This document shows, piece after piece, positions 17,556 through 27,900 of a DNA stretch of 64,000 bases; position 1 is the stretch's first letter; each line of letters starts with the position of its first letter. Under the pieces are notes generated by a model that saw only the letters and a list, made by a program, of their open reading frames with translations, did no database searches and was not told where the DNA came from. This DNA is from Diplonema papillatum (lineage: Eukaryota > Euglenozoa > Diplonemea > Diplonemida > Diplonemidae), in the NCBI GenBank assembly GCA_030068145.1, contig JAPJBO010000762.1, forward strand, positions 46,555 to 110,554. Reading direction: 5' to 3'. A program made the translations under genes and the position numbers.

Positions 17556-18580
17556 TTTCCCCCGGCCTTGGCGTTTCCCGTCCGCGGCTTAAACGCCATC
17601 TTTTTGGCGGGGCCGTGTTTCTCCTTCCTGGAGTCGAGAACCGCCTCGGCCTTGTCGAGGGCGTCTTCCGCCTGGGTCCCTATCTGCCGGAGCAGGTCGC
17701 GCCGGCTGTGTCCCTTCTCGACGTAGAGGCGTTGCATCCTCACGGCCGTCAGGAGGTCGTTGCCCAACCTCAATTGGTCCGGGCTCTGCAACCAGCCGAC
17801 CGTTGCCGACACCGAGAGAACCCAGCTCCGCAACATGTTGAAGTTAGACTCCAAAAGTTCGCCGCCAGCGAGGTGGGTCCTTCCACACACGTACGCCACC
17901 TCCAAATCACGCACGAGGCCCTCCGGGTCGCCCTCGATCGCGTTCGCCAGCGACTGCACGTCCTTCGCCTCCTTGACGAACACCCGCGGAGCGACAGCCG
18001 CCGGCTGCGTGGCTGTCGCTATCGGCGCATCCATTGGCGCGTCCGCCTCAATCGGTGTCGCCGACGAAGGCAGCGCGGTCGCCGAGGCCACTGCAGGCGG
18101 CGGCTGCTGCGCGAGGCCCATTAGCTGCGCCTGCATCTGCGTCATCATCGTCATCATTTGCTGCTGCTGGCGTCTTTGCTGTTCAAGCTGTTCCTGTTGC
18201 TGCTGCAGCAGCACTTGCATCGTCGCCATCTCCGGTGCGGCCGGAAGCGTCCGACCTGTGACCTTAGCCACCACCTGGGTCACCCCAGACGGATCACGTT
18301 CCTCTAATGCATCCAGTATGGCCAAGGCCTTGACTAGGTCGCATTCCGCAACTTCGCTGGCCGGCACTCCAAGCAGCTCCTGGACCGCGAGCAGCACCTT
18401 CGGCAGAACCGAGTCCGATACCGGCCCGAAGCAGCGCACGCACAGCTCCTGCAGGCGCTGAACCCTGACCCGCAACTTCTCGCCCGAGTCCGACGCGTAC
18501 TTCCTCGACCACGCCTCCCGCAACCTCGCAGGGAATCGTGCTTCGTACCTTTCCGCGGATGGAAGAGGCGAGCCTGACAT
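17552..18580 (-). CDS. Gag-like protein, YR element 1
   Basis: 342 residues from ATG at 18580, immediately downstream of the A1 repeat in sense; the frame is open a little further 5' but without a better start. The middle is Gln/Met-rich (QQQQEQLEQQRRQQQQ), a likely coiled coil, followed by Pro/Ala-rich sequence and a helical C-terminal half ending AKAGGK. No CCHC knuckle is seen. Its position and its homology to the gag of elements 2 and 3 support a structural (particle-forming) role. The stop overlaps the RT ATG. Confidence 0.75.
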   Translation of the reverse strand: MSGSPLPSAERYEARFPARLREAWSRKYASDSGEKLRVRVQRLQELCVRCFGPVSDSVLPKVLLAVQELLGVPASEVAECDLVKALAILDALEERDPSGVTQVVAKVTGRTLPAAPEMATMQVLLQQQQEQLEQQRRQQQQMMTMMTQMQAQLMGLAQQPPPAVASATALPSSATPIEADAPMDAPIATATQPAAVAPRVFVKEAKDVQSLANAIEGDPEGLVRDLEVAYVCGRTHLAGGELLESNFNMLRSWVLSVSATVGWLQSPDQLRLGNDLLTAVRMQRLYVEKGHSRRDLLRQIGTQAEDALDKAEAVLDSRKEKHGPAKKMAFKPRTGNAKAGGK

Positions 18581-18686
18581 CGTGAAAACTTGAATTTCTC
18601 TTTGAACCAACCACACCCTGAAGGCTGTGTTAAGTTCTCTAATCGACTTTTTCGTGGTGCATCAACTCCCTCAGTGAAACTGTGAG
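18581..18686 (-). repeat. A repeat of YR element 1
   Basis: About 106 bp from AACTTGAATTTCTC to ACTGTGAG (plus strand), matching A1 and A2 of elements 2 and 3. In sense it is the 5' end of the element and directly abuts the gag ATG. Confidence 0.92.
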
Positions 18687-19061
18687 ACGGAGTATCCGAG
18701 CTAGCGGACGGTAGCGGACGGAGTATCCGAGCTAGCGGACGGTAGCGGACGGAGTATCCGAGCTAGCGGACGGTGGCGGACGGAGTATCCGAGCTAGCGG
18801 ACGGTGGCGGACGGAGTATCCGAGCTAGCGGACGGTGGCGGACGGAGTATCCGAGCTAGCGGACGGTGGCGGACGGAGTATCCGAGCTAGCGGACGGTGG
18901 CGGACGGAGTATCCGAGCTAGCGGACGGTAGCGGACGGAGTATCCGAGCTAGCGGACGGTAGCGGACGGAGTATCCGAGCTAGCGGACGGTGGCGGACGG
19001 AGTATCCGAGCTAGCGGACGGTGGCGGACGGAGTATCCGAGCTAGCGGACGGTGGCGGACG
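18687..19061. repeat. 31-bp satellite array, right part
   Basis: About 12 more units of the 31-bp satellite, in phase with 14171-14440 across YR element 1. Confidence 0.97.
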
Positions 19062-19311
19062 TAAGCGAGATAATTTATGAAGTCCGAGGGTCGAATGCAC
19101 CTGGAGAATGATAGAGAACGCCGAAAACGTGTGTTTAGGCCGAGATTTTGCTCCGAGGAGCGACCCAGCATCAGGTTGCATATGTGTCTTCTATGGCGGT
19201 TTACGGCCAGCAGACGGGGGGACCCCCTAAAAACCCACAAAATCGCATTTGGGACATCATAGAAGGCTCTCCGGAGGCTTCTGAGGGCGTATTTGAACGC
19301 AGAATGATGTT
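19062..19311. other. No gene recognised
   Basis: Short frames only, no motifs. It lies between the satellite and a transposon end. Confidence 0.5.
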
Positions 19312-19420
19312 TTAGGTAGGGTATGGGGCCTCAGTACCCGTCAGACCCTGGTGAACTATGCGGGGATTTTTCCGCCCAAACCCCCCCCCCCCCCCCCCTT
19401 TTGGCATCGTACCATATTGA
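19312..19420 (+). mobile_element. Solo end of the long-TIR element family
   Basis: GGGTATGGG, then CCCAAACCCCCC..CCTTTTGG and CATCGTACCATATT, match the right end of the element at 47362-48617 in the same orientation. No partner end is found nearby. Confidence 0.55.
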
Positions 19421-20090
19421 TCCACATCAAAGACGCTCCGTCCGTTCAGCACTCTTCCTGCTGCCTCGTCCGCTTTTTCATGTTTACGAAACCTCACAAA
19501 TTCTGACTATTATGGTCGAGCCCGAGTGTTACAGTGATGGGCTGTGTGTGGAACTCCTCACTGCGGCAACAACAATGTCAAGATACCTGCTTGGGCAAAG
19601 CCTCCGTGCCGAAGCGTGTCGGGAAATGGTAGGCATGCTCGGACCGACTGGAAGTATTCGCAACAGTCAGGCGACCGCTTCTGCCCAGGGTTCCCCGCTC
19701 CCCGCTCACGTCGCTATTGTAGAGTGTGTTTCACTGTTGTGAATTTGGCACGACACCACTCACAGTGCGTCTCTCTTGCCTCCGTTTCTTCTCATTTTGT
19801 AGACGCTTTTCCTCGGCAGCTGTCAACTAGCTCAACAAAAGTCTCAGGGTAAAGGGGCTGGACAGTGCGTACAGTTCCAGTTGGGTGCGCGCTGCTCCTC
19901 TCATCCTTTTTCAACGGCGCCGCTGTCTATCAGGGGAGATGATTCCCATCAAGGCCCCCAACAACCCTGCCCAACTCAGTCCGAGGGGTAGTGCACATCG
20001 ACCAGACCTCCCCAGTTTTCGATCTCGCAATTTTTCACGCAAAACCCCCTATAAATCACTGTTTTGGACTGAAAAACACCTGAATTCACT
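19421..20090. other. No gene recognised
   Basis: Frames on the plus strand overlap without recognisable domains. Confidence 0.45.
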
Positions 20091-21785
20091 TGTAATTTTT
20101 ACTAGTGCACTAGTAAAATTTACAAGTGCACTAGAAAAATTTACTAGTGCACTTGAAATTTTTACTAGTAAAAGTGTAAATTTTACTAGTAAAAGTTTTT
20201 ACTAGTAAATTTACTAGTAAAAGGGTCATTTTACAAGTTTACTACTGCACCGTGTGTGCTGGACAAAAACACCATACCCGGCATACTGGGGGGGGCTAAT
20301 TACTATTGAAACGTATAACATAGTTACGAAAGATTCTTCAAGAAATGTAAAATTGAGCGGCCGGAAGAAATCTTCTTCTTTTCACTTTCGAAAATAGAAA
20401 CACTTTTTCTTTTGTAAAATATAGCCAATTTTTTGGTGACTGCATAGATCCCAAAAACAGCCCCCAAAACGACCCCCCCCAAAAAGGGGGGTGCAACGTG
20501 CAACGGGGGCAACGTCCCTTAGTGCGCACCCTGGGGGGAGGGGGGGGGTCAGCCGGCTGATGGATGGATGGATGGTTCTTAACAAGATGCCTGGGGGGGG
20601 GGAAGTAGGTGCTGTGCTGGACAAAAAACACAATACCCGGCATATGATGGCGGGCATCCCAGGTTTGCTTGCCTGGGGTAGCTGCGCCATCGCCTGCGAC
20701 GGTCTCATTGGAATCTCGCGTTTCGGGCCTCAAGATGACGCAGTGCCCCCGGTTAGCCCATCATCAGAATGCGCCGGGGGCACTCTGTCCTGCGACCACA
20801 GGTACAGCTACCTACACGCCAGGGGGGCCCTACCTTGGCGTGTAGTGAGATTCCGGAAATGGGGGGGAGGTACCTGTGCGGTGTGTTTCGTGGCATGAAT
20901 GAAGGAGGGTGTGTGTGTGCGTGCGGTGTGAAAACCTCCTGCATGGGTGCCCCGCTGGGTGCGGTCGGTCTACTCGCGTGCATGTGCGCACGACGCATGC
21001 AGGGGAGGACACGGCATCTGCGCGATGTAGCGGAGCGCTCTAGCAGCGGCCCCGCGTGATGCTTTCTCTCTCTTCTGGGCACCTGGAAGCAGGTTTCGCC
21101 GGGGGGCCCACTTTTCGACCGAACATGAGAAATCAACTCGCGCGGAGGCGAGGGTCCCATAGAACCAGGATGGGCTAAAACCCCAGCGTCTCGACTTCCG
21201 CCGTGTGCCCTGGTGTGCCCCGTGCCCATGTGTGTCAGCTGGCTAGGGGGGGTGTCGCGACGCACCCAACCTCCCGGTTGTCGGGTTGTGGTTTGCTGCC
21301 CCGTTCCGAGCTGCGGTTTGCGGTCTCTGGGGGCGTTCTCTTTCCTGTTTTGGCACTCTCTCACAGTGCAGGAATCGGCTTGATGCCTTTTTCGCCACCT
21401 TGGTGGGTTTTCTTGGACCTATTGCTCCCGTTTCGAACCGGGAGCTGCCGCTACTCTGCCCGCCTTGGAGGGGGCTCGGGACTTACTCAGCCAGTCCCCG
21501 GACGTTCATTGCAGCTGTGACCGTGGCCGCCTATTGCGGTGTCCTGTATTTCCTACTTGTCAGCAGCCTCCTGTCCGGGTTGAGTGGCCTGCCCACCGCT
21601 TCTCCGCATCAGGCGCCTTAGAGGTCGGGCTGTACTGGTCCCGCTTGTGCCGGGCTGTGGAGAAGAACAAGGACGCACGGTGCACTAGTAAAAGTGAAAA
21701 AGGTGTTTTGACTAATCATTTTACTAGTGAAAAAGCATGACTAGTGCACTAGTAAAAATGACTAGTGTCCTAGTAGAAATCCACC
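20091..21785. mobile_element. Possible non-autonomous element with ACTAGTGCACTAGT subterminal clusters
   Basis: Dense clusters of TTTTACTAGTGCACTAGTAA and partial versions occur at 20095-20235 and again at 21683-21780. They are largely palindromic and frame about 1.7 kb with no transposase. A 33-bp direct repeat (GTGCTGGACAAAAA, then ATACCCGGCAT) occurs at 20251-20284 and 20615-20645. True termini and target duplication are not resolved. Confidence 0.4.
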
Positions 21786-21849
21786 TGTTCCGAACCGAAA
21801 TCTGGGCTATTTTGTAGATTTCAGAGGGTCCCACGGCACAACTGTACCC

Positions 21850-22785
21850 TACCGTTGCGCTTACAACCGTGTTCGGAATAATGTTGGACCGGGAAAAAGT
21901 CGAAGTACTTTTCAAAACCCCCAAAAGTCCAAAAAAGTTCCGGTCCAAATATTTTACAGTAGGGTTCACGCCCACAAGGAAGTTTAGAATCCAAGAATAC
22001 GATAAGATATGATACATGTGGTGCCTACAGTCAAGGGCGCGCCCAAGTCCGTTAACAGCGCCCTACAACTTGGAGGTCGCTACTTTAGCCAGACGCAGAA
22101 GGTGGCGAGTCGCTGAGCGTAGTCGGCACGCGGCGTCGCCGGGCCATACTGGAGCAGGGCCGGCGGCATGCCCGCGGAAGGACTCGACCTCGGCGAGCTC
22201 GCAGTGAAGCGAGCGTCGCTGAGTGAAGGCGACGTCCTGGCCGCCGAGTGGCGGTCACGCGCGTTTTTGACGGTGGATGCCGACGACAGCGGGCTGCTGG
22301 CGTTCAAGGAGTTGATCAGTATAGCCAGTCCCGGACGTCGTGTTCCGGCACGTGGTCGGCGACGGGGGCAATCTCATGAGTCGCCCCGCCATGCTCACCC
22401 GAGCTGCTTGTCTACGCGACCCAGGCTACGCCCATAGTCATGATCATGCAACCACGAGTTTTAAGGACGAACAGAAACTAAAGGTAACCTGAACCAATTT
22501 GGACGCGTTTGCGGCCCGGAATTCGGGAAGCTTTGGAATGTTCGCACAATCTGCCGGTCCCATCATTGGTGTAACGGAAACATGAAACAGTGCAAAAGCT
22601 GCTTCGGTCAGACTTCAAAATACCGCCAAAAACTGAAAACCCCAGGGAAAAGTCCAAAACTTTCAGAACCTCCAAAAGCCCAAAACTTTAACTCTAAAAA
22701 GTCCAAAAAGATTCCGGTCCAAAGAAGTTCCGGTCCAATATTTTTCCGAATGCGGTTCCCAACGCGATTCCTTACTGTGCGATAG
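21850..22785. mobile_element. Possible inverted-repeat element carrying an EF-hand gene fragment
   Basis: GTTCGGAATAATGTTGGACC near 21870-21890 and its inverted counterpart GGTCCAATATTTTTCCGAA at 22732-22751 face each other, with further similar inverted sequence outside. Between them lies an EF-hand-like coding fragment. Ends and target duplication are unresolved. Confidence 0.38.
22168..22330 (+). pseudogene. EF-hand calcium-binding fragment
   Basis: A plus-strand frame reads RAFLTVDADDSGLLAFKELI. The loop DADDSGLLAFKE has Asp at 1 and 3, Ser at 5, Gly at 6, Leu at 8 and Glu at 12, as in an EF-hand. Only one loop is visible and the frame soon ends without recognisable continuation. It is either a small piece of a host gene captured between inverted repeats, or one exon of a spliced gene (a GTATAG follows). 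Confidence 0.5.
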
Positions 22786-23914
22786 ACGAAAGCTGGGGGT
22801 CAGTTGTCTGTCACGAGCATCATTCAACAAAGCCAGTTCTGCAGGAATAAGTTACGATTACTCGTCGGTTTGTGTTTTGCGGCTGAACATGCAGAACTGT
22901 GGTCGCTTTTTTGGTGGGCCACCCCGACTCTTCCCCCACAGGAACCGGGCTGAGTATTGAGTTCTAGAAAGTGCAAGTGCCATGAAGGCAAGCAGCACCA
23001 CAGCTGAGGACGGGGAGTTTCTGGGAACTTGTTGCCTACTGGGAGCGTTATACAGCTTGCCTGCCTCATGCTCTTCCGCACTTACTACTAGTAGCTCTCA
23101 ATGCCCGATAGACAGTGCGTTGTGAATTCAAGCTAATCCGAGGCGGTGATTTTTATTGTCGTTGTGAACAACCGAAGATGCGAAAGAAGCTGCTTTCACA
23201 AATAGTACACCGGCTACGCGATTCACCTTACTGTGCGGTAGACCCGACGAGTAGAAACCAGAACCTGCTGGTGTCCCACCCGACGAAAGCTTTGAGCAGT
23301 TGATCGGTGGGCTCAATGGTCGTTAGCACGTCCCGAAACTACAAAGAAACGTGACTTCCAGGCATTCGAAATGCCTGGACAAAGCACCACGACGTGTTGA
23401 CTGGCACACAACGCGCGCGCCACAGGCTACAAGACTGGTTTTCCGCGGCGGCGTGAAAGAGGAAGCACGCAATGGGAGAGTGCCTCCAACACTAGAAAGC
23501 GGAGCACATAGCAGTGAGCAACGACACTATTTGTGGAATGTGCGCAACACAAAGCCTTGCATGCAAACAGTTCACAGGCGGACAAAGCCAGCACCTGTTG
23601 CACAGTCATGTTGGGAAGCTCGGCAAGAATCGTGGGTTTTAGGGAACCCACTACTGTAAATGCACTGTGTCCGGTGCGATGCCAAGGCGATAGGAGCGCT
23701 ATGAACGACAAACCGAATCTACGGACCAGAGTTTGAATGTGGTCGGAAGCCCGCATTATTCCAGTGTCTGAAACCTGTCACGACATGTCTCTGACCTCAC
23801 CGTGCAGGGATAGCACTGTCGTTTGCACTATGTTTGCTAAGCCAGGGACTTTCCCAAGAAACCAACCAAAACCCTCGCAACTCGGCCTGTCTCGCGGTAG
23901 AAAGTGAGGGCACG
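22786..23914. other. No gene recognised
   Basis: Only short frames. CGCGATTC..CTTACTGTGCG at 23215-23240 repeats the sequence at 22757-22780, possibly another copy of the same element end. Confidence 0.45.
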
Positions 23915-24611
23915 CTATGTGTGGGCCGATGGTTTTAGGGTGAACTTGAGCTTGTCACAGTCATCGTCAAAGTCAGCGTCTTCCTCGTGAACAATGTGGG
24001 GGAAGCCTCTCGAAACACCAATGAATTCTTGGCGGCCCTGTGGGCTCAGTGAAGCAAGTTCGAACGGTGCTGTTCGGCATGTGTTGGGCCACCTCTTGCG
24101 CTGGAAAAGCTGCCGCAGCGCAGGCAAATGTTTGTACTCCTCCCATTCCTCAGTCAAGACGGCTACTGGAAGCGCTTCGTTGCAGTGGCGTCCGGCGCAG
24201 ATATGCCGCAGCCGTGGCAAAAGGCTGCAGAGCCGACGAAACTCGGGTCGACCATGAGCATCATCACGGTAAGTTCGGCAACGACGTGGCTCCTCAACCG
24301 GATTCCCGCTCTTACTCTCTACGAAAGCTGGAACAGAGCCTGGATCACCTTTTCCTTCTTCTTTTTCTTCGTTTCTGGTACGAGAAAGTCACTGATCCAG
24401 TGCTGCTTGATTTCATGCCGAATCAAAACGACCACCAGCCTATCGGTCGTCCCAGGGTCCGGTTTGTCAGAAACCCAACCTCTCGCGCAACCTGCTCCAG
24501 CTCCTTCTTTCCCACACGCTTCTTTCTTCCATGCCAATATTTAGAATACGCCTGAGTGTTTTCAGACATGTCGGCGACAGGCTTGTCTTCGTCTTCTTTG
24601 TCACTTGGCAC
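23915..24611 (-). pseudogene. Broken unrecognised coding sequence
   Basis: Minus-strand pieces 24423-24611 (KKRVGKKELEQVAREVGFLT), 24319-24420 in a shifted frame (IKQHWISDFLVPETKKKKKE) and 23915-24250 (LTEEWEEYKHLPALRQLFQR) read like one protein interrupted by frameshifts and perhaps an intron. The first part looks like a small DNA-binding module. I do not recognise the family. Confidence 0.35.
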
Positions 24612-24699
24612 GTCGTAGGTCCGGGTTCGAACTCGCTCTCTTCGTCCTCTCTTCTGCTTCTTCTACGTCACTTGCAGCGGACGTCTCTTCAGAAGAGTC

Positions 24700-24822
24700 G
24701 CATCTGGGGTGCCCGGCTACATTGGACGAGCACACTTTTCCACAAAACCTCCCAGAAATTCCCAAAACTTCGTTCTCTTTCACGCTTTTTCACGTTTTTT
24801 CGTCGTCTTGTTGCGTTAGTGG
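24700..24822 (-). repeat. R repeat, part beyond the LINE 3' end, including the 19-bp target duplication
   Basis: CACGCTTTTTCACG..TTTTTCG, then CGTCTTGTTGCGTTAGTGG (24804-24822), matches the uninterrupted R copy at 33841-33882. The last 19 bp recur at 32446-32464 on the other side of the LINE. R is a dispersed repeat of unknown nature. Confidence 0.8.
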
Positions 24823-24986
24823 TATGGTCCTTTGACAGAGTGAGCCGATGCCTCTCATCTCACCTTTAAAACACGGCTGAGTCGCGCATGCTCTTGACAG
24901 ACGCTAACGTCCGACATTTCGCACGCGCGTCGCAGTCGTTGGGTGGTATTGACAAGGGGTTTCATCGGACACTCGGATGAGCTTCG

Positions 24987-27900
24987 TTACTTCACTGCCG
25001 CAGGTTCCCCCCTGCCCTGGGAGGTCCGCTTGGCTGCCTTCGGGTTGCGTTTCCGCGTTGGTGTTGTTGCTTCGCTTTTGGACTCCTTCTTCGACTTCGC
25101 ACGGTCCCAACGTCCTGGTCTGCCCTTGGTGCACGTCTTGCGCTCAGTCTGCGCAGTTCGTCTCTCCTGCTTGACCTCGTGCTTCCATCGAGCCTGCTTG
25201 CGCTCCCATCCCGACGGGTAGTGCGTCTGCGGTCGAAAACTGCCATTCAGTGTTGCAGCTTTGCGGAGCCCAGCCTGCGGTATGGCTCGCACCTTGTCGC
25301 CGGCCTTCTTCGCCGTCTGCTCTCGTGCGGCGGCTTCGTAGGCGCGCATCACGGCTTCAAACGCCTGCTGGCTCGCCATCTGTGGCCTCTTGTTGAGTCC
25401 GGCCATGTTTCCGCCTCCGAGAGACGTCAGGACGTTGACTTGCATCTCAAGCGCCGGGTGAATCGGCGTCTGCACGATACTCGTCAGCCGTCGCATCGCG
25501 CTCTTCATCGCGTACGATTTCGCGGTCGCCGAGTCCCGATACTCGGCTGTCGCTCGTCTCTGGACTTCATCCATCGCACGATTCGATAGAGCATCGGCGT
25601 CGATATTCTGCTCGCGCGGCACGTGCTCCAACCTGATGTCGATGCCTTTCTGCCGCAGTTCCGCCACCTCTGCCTGCGCCCTCGTCTTGTACGGTCGCAG
25701 AGCTTCGGAACAGCGCGCGTTTCCTGTCATCTGGTCAACGACAAGTCCGCTGTCCCCCCGAACAACCAGCTCTCCGCTCAGCCCTGGCTGGTCTTGGAGT
25801 CGGTGCAGTGCCTTGATCAGAGCCGTGTACTCCGCGACGTTGTTTGTCGCTCGCTCTTCGATCGGGGCACAAATCTCCCATTGTTTCTTCCCCGCGAGGT
25901 AGTATACGGCTCCTGCACCCGAAACGGCCCCACGCGTCCCGTTGTTCCGCGAGCCGCCGTCGAAGAAGACTGCTGTCAGCGGTTCGGGCAGTTCGTCCCT
26001 CGCCAGCCACTGTTTCTCTCTTTCTTCCGTGTTGCGTTTCTCTCGACGCCGAGTTTTGAGCGGCGTCAGCGTCAGGCCGCTAAAAAGCTCGAAGTCAATT
26101 GCGAGTTCAAAGAACGTCGCAGAGGCGTCGCCTCCTTGCTCCGCCCATCGCTTCGAGGAGCTCCATTTTGCCATCGCTACGAGCATCTCTTGCGAGTCGG
26201 GCCACGCTGTGGTGCTTGGCCGGGCTCCCTGCACATCGATGGGGTACACAGCAGTCGGTGGTTTCGGGCACCATCCCCACGGGTAGGTGTCGACAGAAAA
26301 CTCCTTTCTCCGACAATCCTTCTCAACTAATCCTTCCACCTTCTGTCGGTCGAGCAGAATGCGCGCACACATTAGCTGAATCGACCCTGCCATGTCCGCC
26401 GCTTGGTCGTGTTGCGCCTGTTTCGGCACGACGCCACAGAGAGCGAGACATTTCGGCATGTTCGGAAGACTGGCGACGAGGTGCGGGTACTCATTCCTGA
26501 TTGCTGTCCACCTCGTGCAGTCCCACCACATGTGGTGCTCGTCTTCCGGTACCCCCGCGTCGCAGTACTTGCAGACATCGTGCCCAAGCCGCTTTCCCGT
26601 CAAAACAGCGTTAGTGATGACTGCGCGCACCAGCCCTTGCTGGTATCCGGTCAGCCCTCCTTCCGTCAACAATCGTCGTGTCGCCGGACCGTCGATGCCG
26701 TGGATAATCCCCTCGAATTGTCCTCGCACGATCTTCGCATATCTGCTGGTGCGGACGGCCTCCCTCACCGCGTGCTGAAACTCGTCTCTCGCAACTGCCG
26801 CCCGCCTCTTTGCGCCCCTGTCTTCTGCGTCGGTGTCGCAGAAGAGGTTCCATTCCTCCGGTTGCGCCGGGTCTCGTAGACGTCCAAGCTCAGTCCACGT
26901 CCAGCCTACCTCTTCGACAGCCTCCTGGAACAGGGCTACCGGCCCCTTCTTCTTCGCGTTGATTTCTCCGCGCTCCTCTCTTTCGCGCCTTATTGCTCGT
27001 ACCTCCTCTGCCAATCGCCTGAGTCGTGGTCGTCTGCCTAATTGCTGCCCGAGCGTGAGCAGCCGCCGATGCAAAACGACAGAAGCCGGGTCCAGCCGGT
27101 GTCCGCGGCACAACACATTCAGCACTATTGCGCCGTTCCGGCGTGGGCTTCCGGACCAGATCCCCGCCATTGTTGCTCTCATCAAAGCTTGAACGTACTT
27201 CTTAGGTGGCTGCCACACGGCGGTTCCATACAGCGCTTTGGTCGTTGCTGCAGCGGCCACGTATCGCTCCCTTTCTTCCATCGGTACGGGGAGGTGTCGA
27301 GCCCGGCGGGCGATGGCTTGTGCCTTTTCGTGTCGCCCCTTTATGCGCTTGCTCGGCTTCGGCGATCCTTGACTTACCGAAAGCATCGTCCCCAACACGT
27401 CGAAAGCCTGCTGTCTCTCTATCGTCTTCCCTTGCACTTTCACCGCCCTCTCACGGCTTTCACACGTTGTGTACCAGTAGGACTTGGCGGCTCCGACTCC
27501 CAAGTCTGCCGCATTCGCGAATCGTGTTGTTGTCTGTGTGGCCGCTTTGAACTGTTTCTTGTCGCTCGTCATGGCCTGGGTGTCGTCCAGGAAGGCCAAT
27601 GCACGTACAACTTCTTCCTCGCTTCCGAGTACCTCTACCGCTCGGATCCATACTGCAACAAGCGCATTCAGCAGCAAGACACTCAAGGGACACCCCTGCA
27701 AAATGCCGTTTGCTGCGTTGAAGGCTTCCCCTATTCCGCCCGCGGTTTTAAAGTGTCTCCTGATGGCAGAGTATACTCCTCTTAGCGCTCTCAGGACCCC
27801 TTTGTCGATTCCCATGTACTCCACCAGTCTGAACATTATGTCGTGAGGGAGGCGATCGAAGCACTTCTCGTAGTCTACGGACAGCCCATACAAAGGCCGT

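Larger units (their letters stand above)
14441..18686 (-). mobile_element. YR (DIRS/Ngaro-like) retrotransposon 1, single-B form
   Basis: Sense is the minus strand: A1 repeat (18581-18686), gag, tyrosine recombinase overlapping RT/RNase H, then B (14441-14626). It lacks the extra A2-B2 unit seen in elements 2 and 3, as expected after B1 x B2 recombination. Its ends join the 31-bp satellite in perfect phase (GGCGG on the left, ACGGAGTATCC on the right) without target duplication. That is expected for tyrosine-recombinase integration rather than DDE integrase. All three frames look intact. Confidence 0.9.
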
